Shown here in pieces: positions 1-7,979 of a stretch of DNA of 16,356 nt. Location: the NCBI GenBank assembly GCA_038317685.1, contig JBBQBQ010000057.1, positions 1-16,356 on the forward strand. Reading direction: 5' to 3'. The notes below the pieces were generated by a model. The model saw only the letters and a program-made list of their open reading frames with translations. It did no database searches and had not been told where the DNA came from. Within the stretch, counting starts at the first letter, position 1. Each line of letters begins with the position of its first letter. Made by a program: the position numbers and the translations under genes. The DNA is from JBBQBQ01 sp038317685 (GTDB lineage Bacteria; Desulfobacterota; Desulfuromonadia; Desulfuromonadales; DDH964).

Positions 1-770
1 GCTTGTCTCAAGAAACGGGGAACCAACGATTACGCCCCGTATTACCTCGGCGGAGAACAAAAGCGCGTCTGTCTTAACACCGATTCCTTACAGGTCGCCA
101 AGGAAAAGGTGCGCCAAATCGAGTCGGCCCTGGCCCGGGGGACCGATATCCCCCTGCCGACCAAGACCCCCATCCCCCAGATCGTCACCGCCTACGTCGA
201 CTATCTGCGCTCCGTCAAGCTGGAACGCAACGCCCAGCGGGATATCTACTACCTGCGGGAAAGCTTCGGCCCGATCTGCCCCTGCCTGAAACTCAAGAAC
301 GAAACCATCAGCGCCAAGGGGAAGAAACACCCGAGCCGCTCAATCGTCCCGCCGATCCAAGTCAACCACTTCGAACAGATCACCACCGCCGATATCGCAA
401 AAATTCATCGCCGCCCAGCTCCGCACCAAGGGTTTAGCGCTCAAGACCGCCAACCGCTTCAGTACCAGCCTGCGGAAATTTCTCGACCAGTACGAACCGC
501 CCCAGGTGGAAGAATGCTGGTATTTTTCCACGCCGCAGGGGAAGCGCTGGAACCCGGATAACTTTTCGAGTCTGTTACGAGATTAAAATCAGAAGGAGGT
601 GCTAGTGTGGGGATGTTTGGATTATCGGCACCCCTTTGGTAGTCAGCTTGCAGTGAAGGGGGAAAGCTTGTAAAAATATTATCTGACCGATGCCGATCCC
701 AGACAGTGCCCAGGTCCAGCACCTTCCGCCTGAGTGAAGTGAGGGGTAGGTGGATGAACCCTGCTGAATA
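1..770 (+). pseudogene. Decayed tyrosine recombinase (phage-type integrase), 5' end outside window
   Basis: Site-specific tyrosine recombinase, now non-functional. Reading is open from base 1 in frame 1 (ACLKKRGTNDYAPYYLGG, an N-terminal arm-binding start) through the SAM-like region to about position 399. At an A-run at 400-404 the homology moves frame by one base (IHRRPAP becomes KFIAAQLRTKGLALKTANR). Directly after KTANRF the text jumps to STSLRKFLDQY and then YFSTPQGKRWNPDNFSSLLR. In intact relatives these are separated by the whole Box I arginine region, so roughly 150 residues are missing. The same frame runs through a TAA at 584-586 into WGCLDYRHPFGSQLAVKGE (608-664), which is Box II, then a second TAA at 668-670 replaces an expected tyrosine codon. 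Homology beyond is frame-scrambled and fades by about 770; I cannot place the catalytic tyrosine. Family memory suggests Geobacter/Desulfuromonas-type integrases. A plus-strand integrase beside an attachment site fits an island whose tRNA-proximal end lies left of the window. Confidence 0.85.
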
Positions 771-828
771 GGAAATATGCCTTGTCATCACCGGACCGCA
801 CCAGCGAAGCCGGACCAACAGAAAATAG

Positions 829-834
829 AGGGAG
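829..834 (+). promoter_or_regulatory. Ribosome binding site of the disulfide reductase gene
   Basis: GGGAGG lies six bases before the ATG at 841. It supports that start over the alternative frame that opens at 777. Confidence 0.7.
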
Positions 835-840
835 GCCATC

Positions 841-2193
841 ATGGCCAAAGAACGTATCGTGATCATCGGCGGGGACGCGGCCGGCATGAGCGCCGCCTCC
901 AAAATTCGGCGGGAACAGCCGGAAAGGGAGATCCTGGTCCTGGAAAAGACCGACTACACATCCTATTCCGCCTGCGGTATCCCCTACTACCTGGGCGGTA
1001 TGGTCGACCGGGTAGAGAGCCTGATCGTCCGCCCTCCTGAAGAGTTCCGGGAAAAGTACGGAATCGATGTGCGAACCGGTCACGAAGCCCGCGAAATAGA
1101 TCCGGTGGCCCAACAAATCAGGATTCGGGCCAGAGATGGCAGCGAATTCACCGAACCCTTTGACCAACTGCTGATCGCGACGGGCGCCCACCCCTTCTGC
1201 CCAAAAGTGCCGGGAATGGACGCCGACGGCATTTTCGGCTTGTCCACCCTGGCGAGCGGAATCCGGGTTCAGGAATTTCTCGACCGGAATAATCCGAAAA
1301 CCGCGGTGGTAATCGGTGGCGGCTACATCGGGCTGGAGATGGCCGAGGCGTTGGTGCGTCGAAAGCTGGACGTGTCGCTGGTCGACCGACATCACCAGGT
1401 GATGAACACCCTCGACCCGGACATGGGCGCCCTGGTCTCCCAGGCGCTGCGGGATGTCGGCGTCAAGCTCTATCTTGGGGAGGAATTTCGAGCCCTGGAG
1501 GTCGCCAATTCCAGAGTGACCGGAGTAGTGACCGACCAACGCACCCTGCCGGCCGAGATCGTCATCCTCGGCATGGGAGTTCGGCCCAACGCCGAACTGG
1601 CCGAAAACGCCGGGCTCGAACTGGGAGCCAAGGGCGCGATCAAGGTCGACGCTCGCATGCAGACCGGCACAACGAATATCTGGGCGGCGGGCGACTGCGT
1701 CGCCACCATGCACCGACTGACCGGCCACCCAATCTACATCGCCCTCGGCACGGTGGCCAACAAGCAGGGGCTGGTGGCTGGGATCAACCTCTCCGGCGGC
1801 AACGCTTGGTTTCCAGGGGTGATGGGAACGGCGGTGAGCAAGATCTGCACAGTTGAGGTGGCTCGCACCGGCCTCCAGGAGAGGGAACTGAAAGAACTTG
1901 CCCTTAACTATTCTGCGGTGAAAATCGAGGCCAAGACCCGGGCCGGTTACTACCCGGGTTCAGGCCCCATTACCGTCAAACTGATCGGCGAGAAGGGGAG
2001 CGGTCGGCTCCTCGGGGCGCAGCTCGTCGGCGTGGAAGGCGCTGCCAAACGCATTGATGTGATCGCTACCGCCCTGACCGCCGGGATGACCGCCGAGGAT
2101 TTGATCGATCTCGACCTGAGCTATGCGCCGCCCTACTCCCCGGTCTGGGACCCGGTACAGACCGCCGCCCGGCAACTGGTCAAGGCATTGTGA
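841..2193 (+). CDS. CoA-disulfide reductase / NADH oxidase-like flavoprotein
   Basis: A 450-residue pyridine nucleotide-disulfide oxidoreductase, normal length for the CoADR/Nox/NPSR group. An FAD-binding Rossmann motif (VIIGGDAAGMSA) lies at residues 7-18. The single redox-active cysteine is Cys45 in YSACGIPYYLGG, the SxxC arrangement of CoA-disulfide reductases, NADH oxidases and NAD(P)H:polysulfide reductases, rather than the CxxxxC of glutathione reductase. The NAD(P)-binding motif VVIGGGYIGLEMAE sits near residues 156-169. The second FAD motif IWAAGDC is near 280, followed by a C-terminal dimerisation domain. There is no C-terminal rhodanese domain, which argues against the fused CoADR-Rhd subgroup. 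The likely role is cytosolic reduction of CoA-disulfide, polysulfide or oxygen with NAD(P)H; the exact substrate cannot be read from sequence. The gene is intact among pseudogenes and ends 9 bp from the converging transporter remnant. Confidence 0.88.
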   Translation: MAKERIVIIGGDAAGMSAASKIRREQPEREILVLEKTDYTSYSACGIPYYLGGMVDRVESLIVRPPEEFREKYGIDVRTGHEAREIDPVAQQIRIRARDGSEFTEPFDQLLIATGAHPFCPKVPGMDADGIFGLSTLASGIRVQEFLDRNNPKTAVVIGGGYIGLEMAEALVRRKLDVSLVDRHHQVMNTLDPDMGALVSQALRDVGVKLYLGEEFRALEVANSRVTGVVTDQRTLPAEIVILGMGVRPNAELAENAGLELGAKGAIKVDARMQTGTTNIWAAGDCVATMHRLTGHPIYIALGTVANKQGLVAGINLSGGNAWFPGVMGTAVSKICTVEVARTGLQERELKELALNYSAVKIEAKTRAGYYPGSGPITVKLIGEKGSGRLLGAQLVGVEGAAKRIDVIATALTAGMTAEDLIDLDLSYAPPYSPVWDPVQTAARQLVKAL

Positions 2194-2202
2194 GCAGGCG
2201 GT

Positions 2203-2424
2203 TCAATCCTCAGGATGAGTTTTCTGGGTCTGGCGGATATGGCCGTAATTCAGCAGCGCGACGAAGATGCTTCCGCCGACTAAGTTTCCCAAAATGGCGA
2301 TGCCAACAAAACGCAGGATTTGAAGCAGGGTGAACTGATCGCCGATCAGGTAGGCGGTGCAGATCTCCACGAAACCGGCGATGGAGCGGTGGAGATGGCC
2401 GAGGCCGAGAGTGAAGGTGGGAAA
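2203..2424 (-). pseudogene. C-terminal fragment of a formate/nitrite transporter (FNT) family protein
   Basis: On the minus strand, FPTFTLGLGHLHRSIAGFVE followed by LGNLVGGSIFVALLNYGHIR and a TGA at 2203-2205 is the last two transmembrane segments of the FocA/YfdC-type FNT family. Only about 73 residues survive; the family is usually 260-300. The homology begins directly after the permease TGA at 2425-2427 and in the same frame, with no start codon or ribosome binding site of its own. The N-terminal three quarters were probably lost in a deletion whose junction sits at about 2424/2425. Confidence 0.72.
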
Positions 2425-3532
2425 TCAATCCCTCTTGAACCTTGCAACGTAGAGCTGCGACAGGAAGATCAGGGTAAAAATCCCATTCAGGTCGACGGTA
2501 TAGCCCGAAGGAGCCCGTCCGCCCCGTTTCCCCGGTGACGGCACAAGCCCCAGGGCATTCCAGAGATAGCGGATCATCACTCCTGCCACTGTCGCGGTGA
2601 GAAAGATCGAAACAAACAGCACCAGGGCCATTTTCCAACCGCACTACCGCTGATAGGCATGAACGATGGGCGGCACGATCAGGTCCGCGAAAATGAAGGA
2701 CATCACCCCGCCGAAGGCGATGCCGTTCTTCCAGAGAATCAGGGCGAAGGGGACATTGCCGACGGAGCAGACGAGGGTGATCACGCCGAGGACCACCCCG
2801 ATAAGCGAACTTTCGACCACAGCCATGAAACTCCCCTCGGTGCCGAAACGGAACAGGGTCGCCCACCATTCCCGGGGGACGAAAGCTGCGATCAGCCCGG
2901 CAATCAGGAACCCACCGAGGATGTCGGTCCAGAGCATCTGCCAATCACCCAGCGTATTGCGAAAGACATTTTCCCACCCCTTTTTCGTCAGCAGCCGCTG
3001 TCCCAAGGACAACCCCTGCACCCTTTTCTGGTAGGCATCCCGGCAGCTGGCCGAGCAGAAGTAGAGGGTCTCGCCGCCCTCGGTCTCGAGGGTCAGGGTG
3101 CTCTCCGCTTCCGGGTCGACTTCCATACCGCAGTTCGGATCGCGCACCCCTTCCGTTCCCCGGACATGCTCCCGGGCCGCCTCGAACCAGACGCTGGGGA
3201 TCATGAAGCGGAAGACCAGCACCAGCAGGGCGATGAGGATCAGGCCCGACAGGAAGTTGGCGAAGACGAACTGCCAGCCGAGAAGAACCCACATCACCAG
3301 CCCCAACTCGACCACCAGGTTGGTGCTGGCGAACGGGAAGACGGCGAGGCCAACCTCGGGCGAGGCGCTTCCATCCCTTGCCGCCCAGGGCTCGGCTCAT
3401 CTGTTGTTCGGAGACGAAGGATTCGACGGCGCCGGCGATGGTGAAGCCGAGGACCAACGCCCATCAAGTCTCCCAAGCCATTCCCAAGGCCAGCTTGATT
3501 CCCTGCAACCGGGTCTCGATCAAATTCATCAT
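2425..3532 (-). pseudogene. Broken ArsP_1/DUF318-type permease with YHS-like metal-binding insert
   Basis: The original product was a two-lobed integral membrane permease (UPF0718/ArsP-type), known in some members for organoarsenical or metal export; the substrate here is unknown. The N-lobe starts at ATG 3530-3532 behind a GGAAGGA-like site. It meets TGA at 3464-3466 where tryptophan is expected (AWET*WALVLGF). It then runs through FTIAGAVESFVSEQQMSRAL to KRLAR at about 3358, where about 30-35 residues are missing and the frame changes to FASTNLVVELGLVMW. A hydrophilic linker carries a YHS-like motif (NCGMEVDP, then YFCSASCRDAY). The C-lobe (SSLIGVVLGVITLVCSVGNV) reads to TAG at 2644-2646 in place of an expected tyrosine codon. 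The same frame then continues GWKMALVLFVSIFLTATVAG to the terminal TGA at 2425. Two nonsense codons plus a frameshifting deletion make function very unlikely. Confidence 0.8.
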
Positions 3533-3659
3533 GAGAACCAGTTCCTTCCCATCGTCCGACCTGTTGATTTCAACTTACCACCCGAGGCGGGGGAGTCAAA
3601 TCCGGGTTGAAGACCTCGGATGACCCAAACTTTCGGGAGAGGGGCCTTGGATTGGCCGT

Positions 3660-4355
3660 TCAGCGGGAGAGAACGGCGAACAGGGGAAGATGATCGGATG
3701 CGCGAAGAGAGAGGGGGTTTTTGAAGGTGACGGGGGGGGTCAGACGGCGCGGCGGGTCGGTCAGGATGTGATCGAGCCGCAGCAGAGGCCGGCGGGCTGG
3801 AAAGGTCGCCGGCGACTGGACGTAGCCAAAATGACGGTGCAGCCAACGCAGCGGCCGACCCCAGAAGAGCCATTCGTTGAAATCCCCCATCAGAACCAAT
3901 GGTGCCCCATTATCCTGCGTCAGGCAGGCGATGAGACGGCGCACCTGGAAGCGCCTTTCCCCGGTTCGCAGGCCGAGGTGGGTGACCGCGACCTGCAATT
4001 CTTCACCCCGCCAATCAAGATGTGCAACCAGGAGTCCGCGCGGTTCCCTTTTCCCGACGCTGAGGTCATGGCGTTCCACAGAAAGAACCGGCAGGCGGGT
4101 CAACAGGGCGTTGCCGTAATCCCCCGTTCCCCGCAGCATGGTCGGTCCAGCCACTACCGTCAGGCCGGTCATCTCCTGCAGCCGCGCCAGGTCGTCCCCT
4201 TCAGCGGCAACCCGATTGTCCACCTCCTGCAAGCCGATGAGGTCAGGGTTCATGGCGCGGATGACCGCGCCGATACGAGAAAGGTCGCGCCGCCGGTCCG
4301 TTCCGATCGCCTGGTGGATGTTCCAGGTAGCCAGGCGCAGTTGTAGCTCACTCAT
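3660..4355 (-). CDS. Endonuclease/exonuclease/phosphatase (EEP) family hydrolase
   Basis: An intact 231-residue EEP-fold protein with the metal-dependent phosphodiesterase signatures in order: Asn12 (ATWNIH), Glu44 (LQEVD), His126 (VTHLG), Asp158/Asn160 (MGDFNEW), Asp195-His196 (RLDHI) and Asp221-His222 (ASDHLPL). The core active-site set is complete, so the protein is probably catalytic. The fold covers AP endonucleases, DNases, inositol phosphatases and sphingomyelinases, so the substrate is not predictable. There is no signal peptide, so it is predicted cytosolic. The ATG overlaps the end of the upstream phospholipase D gene by eight bases (ATGAGTGA), which indicates translational coupling. 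EEP proteins are commonly neighbours of PLD-VTT proteins, suggesting a joint role in phosphodiester or lipid head-group chemistry at the membrane; this is inference. Confidence 0.85.
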   Translation of the reverse strand: MSELQLRLATWNIHQAIGTDRRRDLSRIGAVIRAMNPDLIGLQEVDNRVAAEGDDLARLQEMTGLTVVAGPTMLRGTGDYGNALLTRLPVLSVERHDLSVGKREPRGLLVAHLDWRGEELQVAVTHLGLRTGERRFQVRRLIACLTQDNGAPLVLMGDFNEWLFWGRPLRWLHRHFGYVQSPATFPARRPLLRLDHILTDPPRRLTPPVTFKNPLSLRASDHLPLFAVLSR

Positions 4356-5754
4356 CCGTCTTCTCTTTTTCCCAGTGGAACAGCCACCGTTTGACCAAGT
4401 AGATCAACAGGCCACCGCCGACCAGGGCGACCATCGCCCAGAGGATGCTCAACCAGTGCGGCTCGCGCACCGCCTGTTCCAGCCCCCCCTCGAAGATCAT
4501 GATTGCCATGATACCGGGCCCCATGCCTACGGCGGTGCCGAGCAGGAAGGAACCGGTGGAAATATGGCTGGCTCCTGCGACCATGTTGACCAGGGTGAAG
4601 GGCGCGATGGGGACCATCCGCACCATAGCGATGGCCAACCAGCCCCGTCGAGCCAGCTTCCGACTTAGCCGGTTCACCTTTTGGCCGGCCAGCTTGCGCA
4701 CCACGTCGCGGCCCAGCCAGCGGCCGAGCAGATAGCTGGCAAGCCCTCCCAGAAGACTCCCGCACAAAGCCAGGAAAAACCCCATGAACGACCCGAAACT
4801 GAGCGCGGTGGCCAGGATCAGCAGCGTCACCGGGAACATGACGCAACTGCCGAGGATGAAGATGCCCAGCACGATCGGCGTGGTCCACGAACTGGCGCGG
4901 ATGGTATCCGCAACCCCCAGCAGATAATCAAGGGTCAACCATTCCCGGAGGGGGGACCAGCGCCAGAGGACGGCCAGAAACGCCGCCGCGCCGAGCAGCA
5001 GGGCAAACCGCCAGGCCTTTTGCCGGAGTGCGGAATCTTCGTCCGGTTCCTCGGTTTCGATGCCCAGGTAGGTCAGCAGGTCCGCCACCTCGATAGGTCG
5101 TTCCGGGTCGACGATATCGCCCGCCGAAAGAGTGGCGACAGTTGAATTGTGCTTGCTTTCCGGCAGATCCTGCAAGGTCCGGGTCCCCTGGTTGAGAGCC
5201 TCGACGGTTGCCAGCAGGGAACCGGTATTCTCCAAATTTTCGGCCACCGTCTCCGTGTCAACGCCGAGATGTTCGGCCAGCAGCCGGTTGCGGAAATGGC
5301 TGATCGCCTTGGCCGTGGAACTCTGCTTCTCGGCCGCCAGAGCCAGGTTGCACTCGGTGTCGAACCCCATGGAACGATTGTTGAGGTTGGCGGAACCGAC
5401 GGTCAGTAGCAAATCGTCGACGATCAACATCTTGCTGTGAACATTGATTCTGGCCGAGCCGAGCTCCGCGTGGGCCGGATAGCAGAGTTTCAGCCGGTGG
5501 TCCCGATCCGCTTCGTGGAGGCGGGCGACCAGACGCTGGCGCAAGGCCCCGAGATTCTCCGATTCGGCCCCCTGGTCTTGGTCGCGGCGCAGCCGAATGC
5601 GGCTGTCAATATCCCAGCCGACGATAAGGATGGACTTCCTCGCGGCTTCGCAGACCTCGGCCAGGGTACGGAAAAAGGCTTCCCCATCGATCAAAAAAGC
5701 GAGTCTGGTCGCTTCGACCACCTTCCAGCAATTCTCACCCGGACGAAAGAACAT
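4348..5754 (-). CDS. Phospholipase D (single HKD) fused to a VTT/DedA-like membrane domain; internally deleted
   Basis: A 468-residue open reading frame. Residues 1-60 are the start of a PLD-family protein (SILIVGWDIDSRIRL). Residues 67-145 are the second PLD half, with H106-x-K108-x4-D113 and GSANLNNRS. A linker precedes a C-terminal VTT (SNARE-associated/TVP38-like) domain with several membrane spans from about residue 245 to 460. Relatives with this architecture are about 700 residues and carry two HKD motifs. Here RRDQDQGAES joins directly to ENLGALRQRLVARLHEADRD, so roughly 250-300 residues holding the first HKD and the inter-domain region are gone, in frame. PLD active sites are built from two HKDs, so a monomer could not form the usual site; a homodimer might, as in single-HKD Nuc. 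The ATG overlaps the TGA of the glucoamylase-like gene by one base (TGATG). It may be a still-translated deletion derivative or an early pseudogene. Confidence 0.8.
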   Translation of the reverse strand: MFFRPGENCWKVVEATRLAFLIDGEAFFRTLAEVCEAARKSILIVGWDIDSRIRLRRDQDQGAESENLGALRQRLVARLHEADRDHRLKLCYPAHAELGSARINVHSKMLIVDDLLLTVGSANLNNRSMGFDTECNLALAAEKQSSTAKAISHFRNRLLAEHLGVDTETVAENLENTGSLLATVEALNQGTRTLQDLPESKHNSTVATLSAGDIVDPERPIEVADLLTYLGIETEEPDEDSALRQKAWRFALLLGAAAFLAVLWRWSPLREWLTLDYLLGVADTIRASSWTTPIVLGIFILGSCVMFPVTLLILATALSFGSFMGFFLALCGSLLGGLASYLLGRWLGRDVVRKLAGQKVNRLSRKLARRGWLAIAMVRMVPIAPFTLVNMVAGASHISTGSFLLGTAVGMGPGIMAIMIFEGGLEQAVREPHWLSILWAMVALVGGGLLIYLVKRWLFHWEKEKTDE

Positions 5755-7595
5755 CAGTTTGGAGCCTGCGCTGCTGGCGAATCCCCCCTCTTTTCGCCCC
5801 GGCCAAGAGCAACGGCCGCGGCGATGAGGGAGAGGTGGGTCAGCCCCTGGGGAAAATTCCCCAGCATCTCCCCGCGATGGGTGTCGAACTCTTCGGCAAA
5901 GAGGCCGAGATCGTTGCCGGTAGCGGCGGCCCGCTGGAAGAACCTGCGCGCCTCCTCGACCTGCCCCTGGCCGGCCAGGACCTCGGCCAGCCAGAAGGTG
6001 CAGGCCAGGAAGACCCCCTCCTCCCCTTCCAGACTGTCCCTCCGGTAGCGACGCAGCAGCCCGTCGGTCTCCAGCTCCCGGCGAATCGCCGCGACGGTGC
6101 GCACCATCCGCTCGTCGTCGGCGGCAACGAAACCGAACATCGGCAACAGCAACAGGGAGGCGTCCATCGCTGGAGAATCGAAGGCCTGAACGAAGACGCC
6201 CCGCTCTGCGTCATATCCCCGCTCCTCAATTGCGGCGCGGATCTCTGCGCAGGCGTGCCGCCATTCGTCGAGCGGCGCCTCCCGGTCCAGATCCTGTGCC
6301 AGTCGGATGCCGCGCTCCACCGCTACCCAGCACATCGCCTTGGAGAGGACGAAGTGCTGCGGTTCGCCACGGATCTCCCAAATCCCCCGGTCGGGATTTC
6401 GCCATTGCCGGATCGCGGCGCCGACCAGTTCGCACAAGAACTCCCAATAGTCGTCGTCGGGCGACTGGCCGCGGGCGTGCCAGTTCCAGGCCAGATCGAG
6501 CAGCTCGCCATAGACGTCGAGCTGCAGTTGGGTCTCGGCGGCATTGCCGATGCGCACCGGGCGAGCGCCGCGATAACCCGCCAGTTCCTCGATCTCATAT
6601 TCGTGGAGGCGACGCTCTCCCCCCACCCCGAAGAGGATCTGCAGTTCGTCGGCGCTCCCGGCACAGCTGCGCTCGATAAAGCGGCGGAACCCGTCCGCCT
6701 CCCCGGTGTACCCCAGCTCCGCCAGGGTACGCACCGTGAAGGAGGAGTCGCGCACCCAGGAGAAGCGGTAGTCCCAGTAGCGCGAGCCGCCGGCGGCTTC
6801 GGGAAGGGAGGTGGTCGCGGCCGCGGCGATGGCCCCGCTGGGCGCGTTGGAAAGCCCCTTGAGGACCAGGGCCGAGCGCATGACCAGGTCCCGCTCCGGT
6901 CCGGAGAAACGACCCTGGCCGGCCCAGTTCCGCCACCAGGCGAGAGTCTGCTCCAGGCGATCGTCCAGGGCTTCGATGGCCGGCGTCTCCACCAGCCCAT
7001 CGTCGAGGTCCTCGGGACGCCCGTAAAGGAGGGAGAGATGCCGGCGCTCCCCCTCCCTGAGTCGGCAGGAGCCGCCCAGACGGTGGCGACCCTCCAGTTG
7101 AAGCTCCAGGTCGCCGGAAATCAGGAGCCCCGACGGTCCGCCCATGGCGAGGAAGGACTCGCCCTTTTTACGCATCCAGGGGAGGATCGCGCCGTAGTCG
7201 AAACAGGGAGCACACTCCAGCGCCACCTCCGCCTCCCCACGCACCCCTTCGAGAATCCGGATGATCTGCTGGTAGGGATGGTGTCTCCCCCCTTCCCGCA
7301 TAGGGAAGAAATCGAGGAGGCGCAATTCGAACCGGTCGGAGGAGAAGGTGGTTTCCAGAATCAGGGTCTCATCGAGGTAGCGACGGGAGAGGCGGCACTC
7401 CCCCGTCGGGAAAAGATGGCAGTATCCACCTCTCCGCCAGTCGAGCAGGCGGCCGAAGCAACTCCCCGAGTCACGGCGCGGCAGACAGCACCAGTCGATG
7501 GAGCCGGATCGGGAGACCAGGGCAGAGGCATGGCAGTCGGAGATAAAGCCATAGTCGCTGATGGGTGGAAAGGTCTGGTTGGGTGGTTTCGCCAT
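5754..7595 (-). CDS. Glycoside hydrolase family 15 glucoamylase/trehalase-like protein
   Basis: A 613-residue intact protein of the bacterial GH15 type, the usual length of about 600. The N-terminal beta-domain starts with the typical DYGFISDCHASALVSRSGS and IDWCCLPR (residues 14-40). The (alpha/alpha)6 catalytic domain carries YWDYRFSWVRDSSF (273-286), HEYEIEELAGYRG (331-343), and GIWEIRGEPQHFVLSKAMCW (404-423) with Glu407 as a likely general acid. The C-terminal helix region has LFAEEFD and GNFPQGLTHLSLI, as expected. Such proteins hydrolyse alpha-glucosidic bonds (maltodextrin, trehalose or similar); the exact substrate is unresolved. There is no signal peptide, so it is cytosolic. The start at 7595 is supported by GAGGAG seven to twelve bases upstream. 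It is first in a three-gene operon with PLD-VTT and EEP, driven by the promoter at 7677-7704. Confidence 0.9.
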   Translation of the reverse strand: MAKPPNQTFPPISDYGFISDCHASALVSRSGSIDWCCLPRRDSGSCFGRLLDWRRGGYCHLFPTGECRLSRRYLDETLILETTFSSDRFELRLLDFFPMREGGRHHPYQQIIRILEGVRGEAEVALECAPCFDYGAILPWMRKKGESFLAMGGPSGLLISGDLELQLEGRHRLGGSCRLREGERRHLSLLYGRPEDLDDGLVETPAIEALDDRLEQTLAWWRNWAGQGRFSGPERDLVMRSALVLKGLSNAPSGAIAAAATTSLPEAAGGSRYWDYRFSWVRDSSFTVRTLAELGYTGEADGFRRFIERSCAGSADELQILFGVGGERRLHEYEIEELAGYRGARPVRIGNAAETQLQLDVYGELLDLAWNWHARGQSPDDDYWEFLCELVGAAIRQWRNPDRGIWEIRGEPQHFVLSKAMCWVAVERGIRLAQDLDREAPLDEWRHACAEIRAAIEERGYDAERGVFVQAFDSPAMDASLLLLPMFGFVAADDERMVRTVAAIRRELETDGLLRRYRRDSLEGEEGVFLACTFWLAEVLAGQGQVEEARRFFQRAAATGNDLGLFAEEFDTHRGEMLGNFPQGLTHLSLIAAAVALGRGEKRGDSPAAQAPN

Positions 7596-7622
7596 CTTGC
7601 TCCTCGATTCTCCCAGGGCTAA

Positions 7623-7645
7623 GGCCTTCTCGGGAAAGGAAGGCC
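7623..7645 (-). promoter_or_regulatory. Hairpin in the leader of the glucoamylase operon
   Basis: GGCCTTC (7623-7629) can pair with GAAGGCC (7639-7645) across a 9-base loop, within the about 75-base leader between the predicted transcription start and the ribosome binding site. It has no T-run, so it is not a terminator. It could affect mRNA stability or be incidental. Confidence 0.3.
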
Positions 7646-7676
7646 GCCTGCAGACCGACGGCCAAGTGACGCTGAA

Positions 7677-7704
7677 ATTATATCGACCGCATTCCCAGAT
7701 TCAA
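7677..7704 (-). promoter_or_regulatory. Sigma70-type promoter of the GH15-PLD-EEP operon
   Basis: On the minus strand TTGAAT (7699-7704) and a perfect TATAAT (7677-7682) are separated by 16 bases. Transcription would start near 7670 and run into the GH15 gene at 7595. The sequence match is good; activity is inferred. Confidence 0.6.
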
Positions 7705-7811
7705 CCACGCCATGCCCGGGGTCGGACCAGGCTAACATATTGAAATAATAAAACAAAAATCTATTTTCTCTCCCCAAAATCAGCCTATAGTTCGATTTTT
7801 ATGGGCAAAAA

Positions 7812-7826
7812 TGGGCTCATAACCCA
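7812..7826 (+). other. fMet anticodon-arm-like palindrome, possible core-site remnant
   Basis: TGGGCTCATAACCCA is a perfect 4-bp stem with a 7-base CTCATAA loop, the anticodon-loop sequence of initiator tRNA. It lies about 75 bp upstream of the tRNA-fMet 3' fragment and shares TCATAACCC with it. No D-arm or T-arm surrounds it, so it is not a tRNA. It may be a secondary recombination core or residue of an earlier integration. The rest of 7623-7892 holds the operon promoter and leader and nothing else I recognise. Confidence 0.4.
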
Positions 7827-7892
7827 GCGGAGCCGGGCCAACGGAAAAGACTTCACGACAGATGGAGGGGGATGCCGGTGCAACAAGCCATT

Positions 7893-7934
7893 CATAACCC
7901 GAAGGTCGAAGGTTCAAATCCTTCCTCCGCAACC
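7893..7934 (+). other. 3' half of a tRNA-fMet gene (integration attachment-site scar)
   Basis: From the CAT anticodon the sequence reads CATAACCCGAAGGTCG, then a five-pair T-stem (GAAGG/CCTTC) around TTCAAAT, then CTCCGCAACC. This matches the 3' half of initiator tRNA, including the A72 of the C1-A72 mismatch. Bases upstream of the anticodon loop (AAGCCAT) cannot pair with CCCGA and there is no D-arm, so the 5' half is absent. The break at the anticodon loop is where tRNA-targeting tyrosine integrases usually cross over. The tRNA's own terminator follows at once. The fragment ends CCC instead of CCA. Confidence 0.75.
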
Positions 7935-7940
7935 CAATCA

Positions 7941-7969
7941 AGGGACCTGCCGTTGGCAGGTCCCTTTTT
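7941..7969 (+). terminator. Intrinsic terminator after the tRNA fragment
   Basis: A perfect 11-bp stem, AGGGACCTGCC (7941-7951) and GGCAGGTCCCT (7955-7965), with a GTT loop, followed by a run of five Ts that begins at the last stem base. This is the typical terminator of a tRNA gene and marks original host sequence on the right side of the attachment site. Confidence 0.85.
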
Positions 7970-7979
7970 GTTTGGCCTT

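Noticed and set aside
592..670. AAGGAGGTG followed by a short GTG-initiated frame, as a small gene with a strong ribosome binding site
   Set aside because: The encoded WGCLDYRHPFGSQLAVKGE is integrase Box II in the same frame as the preceding integrase text. The apparent ribosome binding site is coding sequence of the pseudogene.
679..1728. A 349-codon minus-strand open frame
   Set aside because: It lies opposite the well-supported flavoprotein gene and has no family features or ribosome binding site.
2644..2646. TAG in the permease read as pyrrolysine
   Set aside because: The same gene has a TGA nonsense codon and a frameshifting deletion, and no pyl genes or PYLIS-like context are seen. 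Simple pseudogenisation is enough.
5835..7622. A 595-codon open frame on the plus strand opposite the GH15 gene
   Set aside because: The protein is proline/glycine/arginine-rich with no recognisable domain. It is the antisense shadow of a GC-rich gene that is clearly GH15 on the minus strand.
7864..7934. A complete tRNA gene using GGAGG at 7864 as acceptor stem
   Set aside because: The anticodon stem cannot pair and there is no D-arm; only the 3' half is tRNA-like.
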